Source: Apoda limacodes (Eukaryota > Arthropoda > Insecta > Lepidoptera > Limacodidae). Taken from it: a stretch of DNA of 64,000 nt. Of the stretch, positions 34,101-44,800 are shown piece after piece. Made by a program: the position numbers and the translations under genes. Positions within the stretch are counted from its first letter, which is position 1, and each line of letters starts with the position of its first letter. Under the pieces are notes generated by a model. It was not told the DNA's origin, did not search any database, and saw only the letters and a program-made list of their open reading frames with translations. The stretch covers positions 30,397,521-30,461,520 of the forward strand of contig OX291544.1 of assembly GCA_946406115.1 (NCBI GenBank). The letters run 5' to 3'.

Positions 34101-37100
34101 TTTTCTTCGTAATTAGGAAAAAAGAGAGACAGATAACATTTCTACACATGTATCATCACACTGTAATGCCGATGATATCCTGGGGCGCCACCAAATACTA
34201 TCCTGGCGGTCACGGGACGCTGATAGGTGTCATCAACTCGTTTGTTCACATCATTATGTATACATACTACATGTTGGCTGCAATGGGCCCGAAATATCAA
34301 AGGTTCCTGTTTTGGAAACGTCATATTACTACGTTGCAGATGGTGAGTTGTGACTTTTATATATCTATTATAATCCATTTCATAAAACATGGTGCATAGT
34401 ATAATTATGTTTTTGAAAATGTAGTATAATTGTATAATATTATTTATTTATTTATTTATTTACACTTCTGAACACATTGGTGTTCATGGTGTCGTATAAA
34501 TTATATAATTATGTCCATACTAATATCTTAAAAGGTAAAATTTGTTTGTTTGTTTGCTTGTATGTAGGGGGGTAATCTTTCACTAATAAAAAGCTACACT
34601 ATAGGTATAGATAGCTAGAGGAACTTAAAATAACATAGAATACTTTGTCCTAATTAAGAGGTCCAACAGGAATATTTTTTTTGGGGTTACCTTTTTGTAA
34701 ATTTTAACAGTACATACAATTGGTTTGATTTTTGGCACTGAGATAGCTGTTGGGACGTAGAAAGACAACGAATTCTTCTCTCGACAAAAAGTTCTCACGT
34801 TAATAGGTTTTGCAGGGTCCATCTTGTGTATAATAGAGCTATGATTAACATCTTAAAACTACATAATCATATAATTTAATCACCAGTCACCAGGGGCATC
34901 AATTAAATAAAAAAACTTTTTAAGCAGCTGCACCGTGCATTGTTAATGTAGTATAAGGGAGGGGGGGATATAAAGAGCTTTTGACGTGACAACGTCTTAT
35001 ACGGTTTGCCGGGTGACACTTCAAGAAACTGCGTTACGCTCCGCTCACGTTATGCGCTCACAATGAGAGCGAGTGAGAGGCACGCGCCCGCCTAAGAGCG
35101 AGAGAGACAGACATAAAATCATTGTCACGTAAAACTTTCGCCCGTATACCGACTTTACAGGCAACCAGTTTTTTTTTCTATTTTTAAAGTACCGTAGCTT
35201 AAAGTAAAATAATCTTCATGGACCTATGAATTCAACTCAAATATTGTTTTGAGCAATACGTATAGAATTGATTTATTTATAAATATTACTTATACGTGTA
35301 GATACCGTGTTCGGGCACACAAAACGAGCCGATCCGAGTACCTGAATATTCAGGTACTTGCCGTTACACAACATCATACGTAATCTGTGCGTCGGCTAGA
35401 ACTGTGCTCCCGCGTAAAGTAATAAAAATGTCGATTTGTGCAATAAAATCGTGCTAAACCTTTGACAAAAAAAAAGGTTGATGAAAAAAAACACTGTTCA
35501 CAAGTTATCACACTAATCTGCTTGCTATATTTGAGATACAATTAATATATATATAAAGTTTTCAATATAATTATTCGCAAAACAAACAACAAATGTTTTT
35601 TTGTCTGTGTTGCCAAGTCTTTAGGTACGTTTATTTCCCATCCCAAGTTTAGTAAGGCGAATACTGAAACGACAATACATATTTTGCACCTAACGTCACT
35701 TACATACATTACACTATTTCAGGTTAATAAAGTATTTATGTATTGATGACCCCAGTGACTCATTGTATCTATAGATCATAAACCTTTACCCCGAACTTCC
35801 TGCAATGTTTAAATAAAAAAAAACATAACAGTTAGAAGTAAATATCAATAGAAAAAGTAGTATTTATCATGTATTTTATGAACTGAATTTGAAAAAATAT
35901 CTTTTCTTAACAGCGAACTGTGACGTTAACGTCACGCTTTGGACTGTTTATATAAAATTTCAACTTTAGTTACCTAATATAAGGTACTTTTTTAGCAAGA
36001 CGGTGTACACACAAGCGCAATTGAGTGTGTAAAATTATAGACCGAGTTTCATTTGCATTGTGTGTGTAATATTCTGAGACGTCAATCAGTAATATAAGTA
36101 AATCATTTACAATGATAGACTTATAAGGTCTTAAGAAAAACAAATGAAATGTACTTGTAATGATTTTTGTTTGATTTTCGATAACTAATAAAATGTTAAT
36201 CTGAAATCTTTTAATTTGATTGATTTTTTTTTAATAACATATTATATATAATCTTTATATTTCCTATGTAAATTGAGATTAAAATACTCTATAGTTTATT
36301 AATTAAACTCCCTGATTGTTTCATTTGAGATTTGATTGTTTTATTATTGATTACCCGAAGCGTCCTAACCTTTAAAGAGCTCGAAGTAGGCAAAAGTCTG
36401 AAATTTTCTCAGAATATGTGTTACGTATGCGTATTTTCTAACTAATAATAAAAGTTTAAAAGCAAAAACTAAAAATTTAAGAGGGCTTTTTAGAATAGGT
36501 GCCGTAGTACGGGTGGTTATTAACAGAACAGAACTTACAAAACTGACGAGTATAAGATTCATAATAAATGTTAATTGAGAAAATTGTACACATTTAAACA
36601 ATATCATTGTGATCCAATTCCTGCGGGCTGCTGTAACAATGTCAGCAATGTGGCTTTTGCAAAGGAAATTTGGTAATTTTAATATTTATTCATTGAATGT
36701 GCTCTATGCTTCCTACGCGCGCATTCCATCTATGTGTTGACTAAAAAAGAATGCGCTCTATGTTAAATTTGGCGGCACTTACAGTCCGCATTTAACGCAT
36801 TGGCTGCACATGCTCAGGAGGTAGAACAGTGGATGCTCTTTAAAAAAGTTGAACAGCTATTTTGTTACCTGACATTTGGCGAACAAAACTATTTCAATGG
36901 CTCTGTGATGCGATAGCTTTCTATGTTAAAAAAATCTTGTCAACAAAACACGGCTGTTGTCACATGTCGGGGCCTATGAATAACGAACATGGCGCGCATG
37001 GATGCCATGGCAGAGAAGGACGGATTTTATTTTGTACACCCATCTATATTTTAGCACTACAGTATATAATATTTGGAACATACTTTAAGGTTTTAACATG

Positions 37101-40100
37101 CATTACATGGCCACGTTCAACAGATTTCTACCTTCGTATCAAAGGCTTACGTTCTTTCTCAAAATAATTTGTCACCACAGGGGGTCATCGAAAGTGACAA
37201 ATAAATTGTAGTACCGAATAAAAGTAAGAACTCCCCAATTCGGGGTAATCACCTTAAGGTTGGTAACACCAAAATTACGCACACAATTATGTAAAAATGA
37301 TAGTCGTATTAGCTGATTTACAAACACATTGATAGCAAAATGGCTCGCAACACTCTGTTTGATGTTGTTTCGGACACGGTATCTAGACGTATAAGTCATC
37401 TTTGGACCTAACACACGACGTTTCAATACTCTTTCTTCTTCTGAAATGAAAGAGTTTTAGTTTTTGTTACGGAAACCTCGGTGTCCTGTCCCAGAGGCTG
37501 ACTCGCTAATAACTGCTTTTATATTATTTTTACGTTCAGATATATTAGGATAGCGAAACACTTTGGTAAAAACCTATATTTAGCAGTGAACGATGAAGGG
37601 GTTTGGGGTGAGGGTTATGCGTTTATCCGTTCTCCACTTAAATTATCAGAGTTTCCTGTATTCTTTTAATTTCAGCTAAATCTATTACTTAACAAACTGT
37701 TAACCATAGACAATGAAGTAACATATTTTCTTGTTAGTTATCAGTGGTCACACTGACTCTATATAATCTATGTTTTCTGCTGTCCGTTTCTTTTTTTGTA
37801 CTTCCGTTTAATTTGTACGGTGTAAAGAAATTAATAAAAAATTTTGCATTATAAAACCTGTATCTGTATTAAATTTCTACAAGTTATGGGCCCAGGCATA
37901 TAACTTTGAGAGATTTCGTATAAATACAGATAATATTTCACTTACTAAGAAAGTGAAGTTACCTCGTGTTGAAAACAAAAACGTGGCAACTACATGAAGA
38001 AAAATCTACTTGTTCGTTCCGCTAATTGAGCAAGGCAGGAAGAAAAGTAAAATGAAAGGAAATCACAACGTGAAGGTTCCAGAAATTGGAATATTTAGAA
38101 ATTTTAAACTTTTACGAGGTCAAGGTTAGCTAGACATAGTCGAGGGACGAAGGGCAAAACCCGCGAAAGATGATGATCAAGCTATTTCGGAATGCAAAGA
38201 TGCCAAAGCTCAGACCCTTCTAGTAACAATAACTGCTGAAATTGTAATGCAAAATATTATCTCTTGCACGACTTGTGCTGAGATGTGAAGAAAGTTACAG
38301 AGCGTCTACGAGCAAAAGTCTGAAACAAGTATGTATATAATACAACAGCGATTTTTTCAGTATAAATATGAAGATGGCATTGCAATGCCTGCATTCCTAT
38401 CAAAAATTCTAGAACTCCAAAACCAGTTGAAACAAATGAGTGAACCGGTTTCCGATAAGTTTGTAATAACCAAAGTATTAATGTCACTACCAGAAGAGTA
38501 CAAACATTTTGTGTCGGAGTGAGGATCAGCACCAGATGACAAACAGACTATTGAAAATTTGGTGGCCAGATTATTAATAGCAGTGGAGACAGTTAAAAAC
38601 AAGAGTGCAGCGTGTCAGGAAACTCAATCTTCTGTATTCGTTGTAAAGGACAAAAGAAACATTAAGTGCTTTAAATGTCGCAAACTTGGACATTACTCGA
38701 GTGATTGTAAAAATAAAAACAATATTAGTGAAGAAAACATGAATAATAAATGTTTTTAGTGTCTAAAATGTGGACACGAAAAGGCACAATGTTGGTTTAA
38801 AAAGAATAAGGAAAATAAAAGGAGCAATGCATTTATTGTATCAAATTCAAGAGACCAATTTCAAAATTCTAAGTGGTTAGTAGACTCTGGAGCTACAGAA
38901 CATATGTGCTGTGATCAAACTATATATATTTATTCTTATCAACCTCTATACAAAAGCAAGTGATTGTTGGCAATGGTGCAGCAATTAGTGTGGTGGGCTG
39001 TGGACAGATAGCAGTGCAAGTATATAATGGGAGCAAATGCATTGACACTACACTTGACAATGTTTTGTTTGTTCCGAAGGTGAAAACAAACCTATTCTCA
39101 GTGAACTGTGCTTCTGACAAAGGTTATGTCATAGTAACAAATGACAGGTCGTGCCGATTTAACAAAAACAATAAAATTTGTGCAATGCAAATCGAAGTGG
39201 AAATTCATATTACATGGTTTGTCGCTTTAAAAATGAAGAAGCTAGTGTTGCAAAACAATGTAACTATACACTGAATGAGTGGCATGAACAATTAGTGCAT
39301 CAAAACTTTGATCATGTGAAGAAATTTCTTTTGAAAAATAATATAGATGTAAAACAAACTTCAGTTCCTAAGTGTTTAAGTTGTTTGGCTAGAAAAAATA
39401 CATCGTTCGTCGTTTGGCAGCAGTAAAAATGTTACTAGTAAGACATGTGAGTTAATTCATATGGAAACATGTGGCACCATGGAAGAAACGTCTATCAATG
39501 GGTTAAAGTACTTTGTAATACTAAAGGATGACTACTCAAACTACAAAACCGACTATTTTGTCGAAAATAAATTTGAAAAAAATGGTGCTTAGAAGATTTT
39601 ATACATAAGGCTGAAAATATTACAAGTAATAAATTAAAGATGTTAAGAAACGCCAATGAGTTAGAATTTATCAATAAGGAAGTAAAGGAAATGTTCTCAA
39701 AGCAAGGCATATTTCACCAAACTACTGTTCCCTACACCCTGGAGCAAAACGGAAAAGCTGAAAGAGAAAACAGAACATCAGTTGAAGTGGCAAGAACAAT
39801 GCTACATGCCAAAAATTTGCGAAAGAAATTATGGGCTGAAGCAGCGAATACTGCAACCTATATCTTATATCGAATGGCAAAAAGCAAAGAAGACGGCAGA
39901 TCACCATCTGAATTATGGGCTGGTAAACGTTTTGATAAACATCAACTCAAAGCCTATAGTACACCGGGATATGTACACATTCCTAAGGATAACAGGAAAA
40001 AGTGGGATAATAAGGGAGAAAAAGGATTTATGGTTGGGTATGGAAAGGATGTAAAGGGATATAGAATATATTTCCCAGAGAGAAATACTGTAGCAATTAC

Positions 40101-41827
40101 ATTAAAGATGTTTTACATTACATAGGAAGTCTGACATTACCCTAACAAGTCCCAATGAGAAAATAACAGAGGGTTTAATTGAATCTGGAGGGTCAGAAAG
40201 TGACTATAAGCCATGTAATGATCAAGCCAATTGTTCACTAAACTCTGACATGATATTAGAGCCCTATGATCGTAAGCCAAGCAAACGTGTCAGAAACGAA
40301 CATCGTTTTATCGTTGCCACAATGTTGAGAGTATCAAAAGTGAACAATGTACCTACCAAGAAGCCATTAAACGGAAAGAAGCTAGTAAGTGGAGTGAAGC
40401 AATACATAAAGAGCTGGAAACATTAAAAGATAACAAAACTTGGGACATTTGTAATGTTCCTGAAAATTAAAAAAATGTTAGCAGCAAATGGATGTTTAAA
40501 GTGAAAAGCGTGAATAATGCGTTACAGTTCAAAGCCAGGTTAGTCGCTAGGGGTTTTGAATTAGATGAATGTCCAGATTTAAATGAAATTTATGCTCCTG
40601 TATCAAAGTTATCAACTTTTAGACTTTTTGCATTAATTGCAACCAAGTTAAATTTAAAATTTTATCAAATGGATGTACAGAGCCAGGTTAGTCGCTGTGG
40701 GTTTTGAATCAGATGAAAGTCCAGATTTAAATAAATGAAATGAAAATGGATGTTATAGGTGCCTTTTTGAATGGGAAATTAAATGAAAAAGTATATAATA
40801 GTTTACCAGAAGGAGCTTATTCAGATAATAATAATATTTTTAAGTTAAATAAATCACTCTATGATCTCAAAAGTGCTCAAAAGTGTTGAAACAATAAATT
40901 TAATTCTGTTATGACAAAAAAAGGCTTTGTAAGATTTATAAGTGATTCATGCTTGTATATAACATTTTATAATCAAGTATATGTAGATGTATGTTATTCC
41001 ATTAAGGGGGGTGTTAAACATAGACAAAAAAGTAACATATTTTCTTGTTACTTATCAGTGGTCACACTGACTCTGTATAATGTTTTCTGTTGTCCGTTTC
41101 TTTTTTGTACTTTCGTTTATTTTGTGCTTAGCTTCAAAAAGTGTGAAGAAATTAATAAAACATTTTGCATTATAAAATTTGTATCTTTATATAATTTCTA
41201 CTCAAACCCAAACAGTTAATTTTTGTCGTTATGATTGTAAGACGGAGCTATCGAAGGTTAAAGTATTTAAAAAATATTTCTTTTAAAAATCAAAATTCTT
41301 ATCAGCTTCATATGTCCCCACTGCTAGGGCACGTCCTACTCTCAACGAAGGTGATAGTTCAAAAAAAAGAAAAAAAGTAGATTGATTATAACTTAAAAAT
41401 GTCTATCAAATGCAGACGTTTTTTCTATTTCAATATTTCATTTCTTGCGTTCCTATTATTTTGATGTTTTCCATATCTATCTAACTATACATATTTTTGT
41501 TTTCAGGTACAATTTTGTATAGCCTTTCTTCACTCTTTCCAACTAATTTTCTACGATTGCGGATATCCACGCTGGTCTGTTGTATTTACTCTACCTAATT
41601 CTATATTCTTCTACTACCTCTTCTATGACTTCTACTACAAGGCTTACGGAAAACCTGGAAAGAAAAAGACTGAAAATGGCAATGTTGCTACAGATAACCA
41701 TGAAAATGACTTCGAAAATAACAATGATAAACAGACTAGCTTCAAAAACCACAATGGCAAGCTAAATGGCTACGCTAACAAAGTTGAAAATTCACTAAAA
41801 TCAACTGATGAGAAAAAGCATGACTAA
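28111..41827 (+). CDS. ELO gene A: very-long-chain fatty acid elongase, five coding exons
   Basis: Exons: 28111-28171, 29156-29346, 32545-32625, 34043-34342 and 41507-41827 (317 aa). Exon 1 encodes METSNNSFSRVYNRLFIELA, ends in phase 1 before gtaagt, and joins exon 2 (acceptor atgtttcag) to restore the family motif ELADPRTNDW. The other introns are phase 0. Hallmarks: KMTELLDT (123-130), HMYHH (146-150, the catalytic histidine box), NSFVHIIMYTYY (176-187) and TTLQMVQ (207-213). Several hydrophobic segments fit the seven-helix ELO fold of the ER membrane. The enzyme condenses malonyl-CoA with a long acyl-CoA; chain-length preference cannot be read from sequence. Its PGGHG and exon 3 (CQPVDFSTSPEALR) place it with the insect ELOVL1/7-like group (AAEL008004-like). 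The 45-residue polar tail ends KKHD, a KKxx ER-retrieval signal. Intron 2 has a weak donor (gttcgt). Introns 2-4 are loaded with transposons and none interrupts an exon. The family is certain; the orthologue is not. Confidence 0.92.
28222..28430 (+). repeat. Helitron-like repeat in intron 1 of ELO A
   Basis: Begins 'acactaatattataaaggca aaagtttgtgag', continues 'tatgtttgttacttcttta', 'accctggattaatacatta gctact', and ends 'ggcaaaagctagt'. This is the best preserved copy of the family in the window and is non-coding. Confidence 0.6.
30045..30510. repeat. Three 5S-SINE fragments, one inverted, in intron 2 of ELO A
   Basis: 30045-30180 is + oriented, with 'caccgagggttccgtaccta' and 'cggtcacccatccaagtac'. 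30180-30330 is inverted, so the 5S sense is on the + strand here (taagcaacgtcgggctt ... ggatgagtaaccg). 30335-30510 is + oriented again (ggtcacccaaccaagtactg accaagcccgac). The second and third share an inverted stretch around 'gtttccaacaaaaaa-tgtcatctacc'. The words correspond to the conserved inner region of 5S rRNA. Confidence 0.6.
30708..30860 (-). repeat. GC-rich ~196-bp repeat, copy 1 (reverse, diverged)
   Basis: On the minus strand it begins ttgacgtgacaacgtcttat and runs through 'ggtttgccgggtgacacttc', 'gaaactgcgttacgctccgc', 'tcacgttatgcgctcacaat' and 'gagagcgagtgagaggcac', then breaks off after 'gagagacagacataaa'. Copies 2 and 3 are at 33205 and 34981. It abuts a mariner fragment and may have been inserted into it. 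Confidence 0.65.
30861..31113 (-). pseudogene. mariner transposase fragment (second copy)
   Basis: Minus-strand translation has VYDIVTVDETFIV, matching the first-aspartate region (VTGDE.WI) of mariner transposases, and further on LDQTLEEQKTVNAE and NTAICLP, matching the LEQRRTVNSEWYTTICLP region. The frame between them is degenerate and the fragment stops at the GC-rich repeat. It is a different copy from 31180-32274. Confidence 0.55.
31180..32274 (-). pseudogene. mariner transposase, degenerate
   Basis: From the ATG at 32200 the frame begins MDLHREHFSAIFNDFKCGL and includes the HTH words TIYRWHSEFKRGR and RSGRP. After frame breaks it continues at 31815-31549 (VDIVTGYKSWIY, then KRQSTVWLHEPTPTKVKRSR and IASFFTLT) and at 31521-31318 (LRRVLHYHENAPAHSA, LGHPPYSPDLAQCDFFYFP). 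The C-terminus is near 31250. The first catalytic D is replaced (TGYKS for TGDES) and the second is E (HYHEN for HHDN); the last (PDLAQCD) is present. The D,D34D mariner family assignment is secure and the copy is dead. It sits in intron 2 of ELO A, antisense to it. Confidence 0.75.
33020..33650 (+). repeat. 5S-SINE split by a later GC-rich repeat insertion
   Basis: The front part (33020-33204) has 'cgagggttccgtacctgcc' and 'accaagtactgaccaagccc'. The rear part (about 33440-33650) has 'taacacatattttgtaaaaa', 'ttaatggtcggacagataga' and 'aatagggctccgttggcacc' ending 'acggaaccctaaaaag'. Together they give the order of a full SINE with the GC-rich repeat lodged between. It lies in intron 3 of ELO A. 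Confidence 0.6.
33205..33400 (+). repeat. GC-rich ~196-bp repeat, copy 2
   Basis: Starts ttgacgtgacaacgtcttat and ends 'gactttacaggcaaccagtt ttt'. By eye it is identical to copy 3 from 33230 to 33400 (171 bp). The left end holds the inverted pair gacgt/acgtc. No ORF or known class is recognised. Confidence 0.75.
34440..34830. repeat. tttatttatt tract and dispersed repeat in intron 4 of ELO A
   Basis: 34442-34465 is a (ttta)n tract followed by 'acacttctgaacacattggt', similar to LINE 3' ends. 34610-34760 holds the dispersed words 'taacatagaatactttgtcc' and 'gatttttggcactgagatag', which recur in altered form at 45890-45960, 49870-49960, 54010-54130 and 59600-59700. Confidence 0.4.
34981..35178 (+). 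repeat. GC-rich ~196-bp repeat, copy 3
   Basis: Same ends as copy 2 (ttgacgtgacaacgtcttat ... caggcaaccagttttttttt). It differs only in the first 30 bases (ttatacggtttgcc against ttataaattggtttgcc). It lies in intron 4 of ELO A. The near-identity implies recent mobility or conversion. Confidence 0.75.
35179..37697. other. Intron 4 of ELO A, no gene recognised
   Basis: Contains a perfect 20-bp palindrome gtacctgaatattcaggtac at 35338-35357 inside a moderately GC-rich patch. Otherwise it is AT-rich. The open frames at 36862-37167 and 37172-37426 show no family signature. Confidence 0.4.
37698..41202 (+). mobile_element. Copia-type LTR retrotransposon, decayed, in intron 4 of ELO A
   Basis: The left LTR (37698-37881) starts tgttaaccatagac. 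The right LTR (41012-41202) starts tgttaaacatagac. They share long blocks such as 'gtaacatattttcttgtta' and 'cagtggtcacactgactct'. The insertion is flanked by a 5-bp target duplication, caaac (37693-37697 and 41203-41207). The primer-binding site 'agttatgggcccagg' just after the left LTR is like that of Drosophila copia (initiator-tRNA-Met half). A purine tract 'attaagggggg' precedes the right LTR. The two LTRs differ by substitutions and a small indel, so the insertion is not recent. At about 3.5 kb it is shorter than typical copia elements. It is in the same orientation as the host gene. Confidence 0.85.
38130..40980 (+). pseudogene. Copia gag-pol remnant
   Basis: Pieces in order: gag (FLSKILELQNQLKQM ... 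VLMSLPEEYKHFVS), a zinc knuckle CFKCRKLGHYSSDC (about 38670-38711) and a second broken one (CLKCGHEKAQC), aspartic protease WLVDSGATEHM (about 38878), the pre-integrase zinc region (WHEQLVHQNFDHV ... CLSCLARK), integrase C-terminal half (QNGKAERENRTSVEVARTML, LWAEAANTATYILYR) at 39640-40125, and RT start FKARLVARGFE (about 40530) to MDVIGAFLNGKLNE and LNKSLYDL (about 40870). Stops and frameshifts separate them. RNase H and most of RT are missing, so it cannot act on its own. Confidence 0.8.
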
Positions 41828-44800
41828 ATATAGATATACTTTGTAATAATGTAAGTAATATTATGTAAATAATATTTCTAGTTAGGGTTTAAGTGATAAA
41901 AATATTTAATCATCAATTTATTGCTAAGATAAAACCACGAAAACCCTTAAATCTCTGGCCTTGTAAAATAAGCAATGATCCAAGGTAGAAACGCCCGAAA
42001 TAGCCATGTTTATGAACCCCTAAAGTTTGAACACGAGAAATATAGAACATAAGTTACTACTTCATTTCATAGTTTTATTTAAAAAAAAAATTTATTTAGA
42101 TGTAGTCAGGATACTACGCATGGTACACAAGTACTGCGGTTTACTGATTTTGCTTATGACAGTTTGGAGGCAGCCATTCTCGAACTCGAGAAATAATTCC
42201 GAAAAATTAGTAACCTCAAGAATGTCGGGTCTGAATCAGGTTAACATACCATAAGTTTCATTTATTCATACAGCCGTTCGACTTCTTACTGCTAGACTTA
42301 GGCCTACTCCTTGAATTTCCAAAACGAACAGTCGTGTTCATTTTATAACTACAATGGTGTTCATATTCGTAAAACAATATGATCAAAGAACATTGTACAA
42401 TGAAATAAGTGTATTTGGTTATTAGTTTGGGATCATATGGAGAGGCCACTTCGCCACTTTCGTTGTCTTGATTAAGTTATTAGAAAATTATCACGTAAGC
42501 TCCGTAAGCAAGAAGGCCTTATAGAGTAGAGATCACGATCGACGATCTGCTGTCGCGGGGTATTGTGCATCACTTGTAATGGACTTGAAAATAAATTATC
42601 ATTGTAGTTATAAAATCGCCCCTCAGATCTGAATGCAAGTGGCATTCATTAACCTGCACGCAATGCGTTCTTTGGATCGTGATCTCAGCTCTAACAATTT
42701 CTTTCTTCCAGAACTTACGTGATATAATATGTATTATCAAATAAAATCAGGCCAACTTAAGTCACGCAGTAGCCTCTCTCCAGGCTCGAAGTAGTCTAAA
42801 CGTACTTACTTCAGCTACACAAATTTTCCACGTCTTTCATTTTGCAATGTTCTCTGATCATATTGCTTTAATCTTAGGTGTCAATACAATACAATACAAA
42901 TATTTTTTATTGCACACCGTAGATACAACAAAATAAAATAAAAACAAAACACTAAAAATATTTATATGCAATTGGCGGTCTTATCACTGCATAACGATCT
43001 CTGCCAGATAACCTATCAACTGAAATAATAGAACGTAGCAGACATTTTGTGGTTATACATTAACTGTTTTTAGGTCTTATATGAACTACGGAACTTCGTC
43101 TTTTAAGTTGTGAATTTCCTGAACATCATCAAAGAGGGATATTATTTTTTCTCAACCCATATTCATATATTTATGTTTCTATAAATATACCGCCAATTTC
43201 AGTACAATATTGTATATCAAACACAGATTTCTTGGGGCCGACAATTAAAAATAATCTTAATTCCAATCACATGGCAATCTACCATTATTTCGTATAAAAG
43301 CCAATAGTTTTTAATACTATATTTGGTGTGTAGTTTCAATTATAATTTGGTTTTATTACGAAGGCTACTCGAAAAAATGTCAAGCTTGAGTCGGATCAGC
43401 GTAAATCAACTTTAGAGGCAGGCAAAGTCTGACGTGCTTGCTAGTAGTAAATACAAATAATAGATGATTCAAAATATTTGCATTACTTTAACTAATAAAA
43501 TAAAACTTTAGTAACCAAAATCACATGACTTGAATTCTCAACTTATATTATAAATAATGTTAGCCATTTTGTTCAGCCATAAGGTAGTTAAATAATAGTC
43601 TCTTGGGTTTATAAATACTTATCGATATAGGTACCCATAGGATTCAGGATTTATCCTGAAATTTAATTTTTTGACCTTAAACAGTTTTAGGAAAAGTTCA
43701 TACATTTAAAAGGTTTTCAAATATAAAATCCTATAAATAATTTTAGTTTTGGGGGGAAACACGCCAATGTAGGTACCTATTTTAATATTGTCTTCCAAGA
43801 TATATTTTCTACGTGTAGAGCCAAATACGATTAGTTTTAGCCATGTTAAATAGGATAATTATATTATCAGGTCAGGTTGTTATATATTAAAAAATATCTC
43901 TATATTTTTAAATATTATGAAATTTCAACTTTGGAACTCATAAAAAATTAAGTTTTAAGTAACCTAAGCTTAAGTCGTTTTAAAGGTACTTGTTTTATTT
44001 ACAATTACTTTATTGCCTTTTAAAAGAGAAAAGGCAACTGGTTGATAAACCAAAAAAAGTCAATTTATAAATAACATAATTATTATCATCCGAATTATAA
44101 AAAAGTTAAAAATGTTGTTATTAGAGTAGTACTCACGTTAAAGTTAAATTTTTTTTGAAACGCTTGTGAACCTTAAACGTCATTCATAACAAGGCGTAAT
44201 TAACGTCATTGTCACAGAATAGTTCTAAAAATTAACATACGCTACCATGTAAACTAATAAATATAAACGAATGTACCCATCAATAAGTAAATATGCATGT
44301 TAATTGGTACATAGAGAGGTAAATTTAAGTATTGTGATATTGTAACTGTTTGTTAATTGATAGTTACCAATTATACATACGTAATAACAATACTGTATGT
44401 AATTACGTGCAACATTAAAAGATTTTAAGTAACTAAATTTATGTTTTTCTTCTACATATTTTAAGTGGTATCCCAGAAAGCTTATTGCGAACAGTCTCGA
44501 GTACGCCAGCCTAGACACTTGAATTCGGCAGTGTAATGTATGGCTGTACTTTTACGGCTCTCGAGAGGAAAAACCTACTTACCTTACATTTCCTCACAAT
44601 TGAATTATTGAGTCTGGGGCCTTTGCAATAAGTTCACTATTTGTTGCAATTCTTCGTGCTTTTACCGATTACTGTGCCAAAACGCAGGTCATCCAGTTGT
44701 TCCTTTGCGACGTAAAGTAATAGTGCCGCGTGCAATTACCTGGAAAAATCTTCGCGTGGTAACTCTCGATTCGAATTAAACGTATTCTATTTATTACCTT

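Noticed and set aside
34142..34390. 82-residue minus-strand frame
   Set aside because: It is antisense to exon 4 of ELO A.
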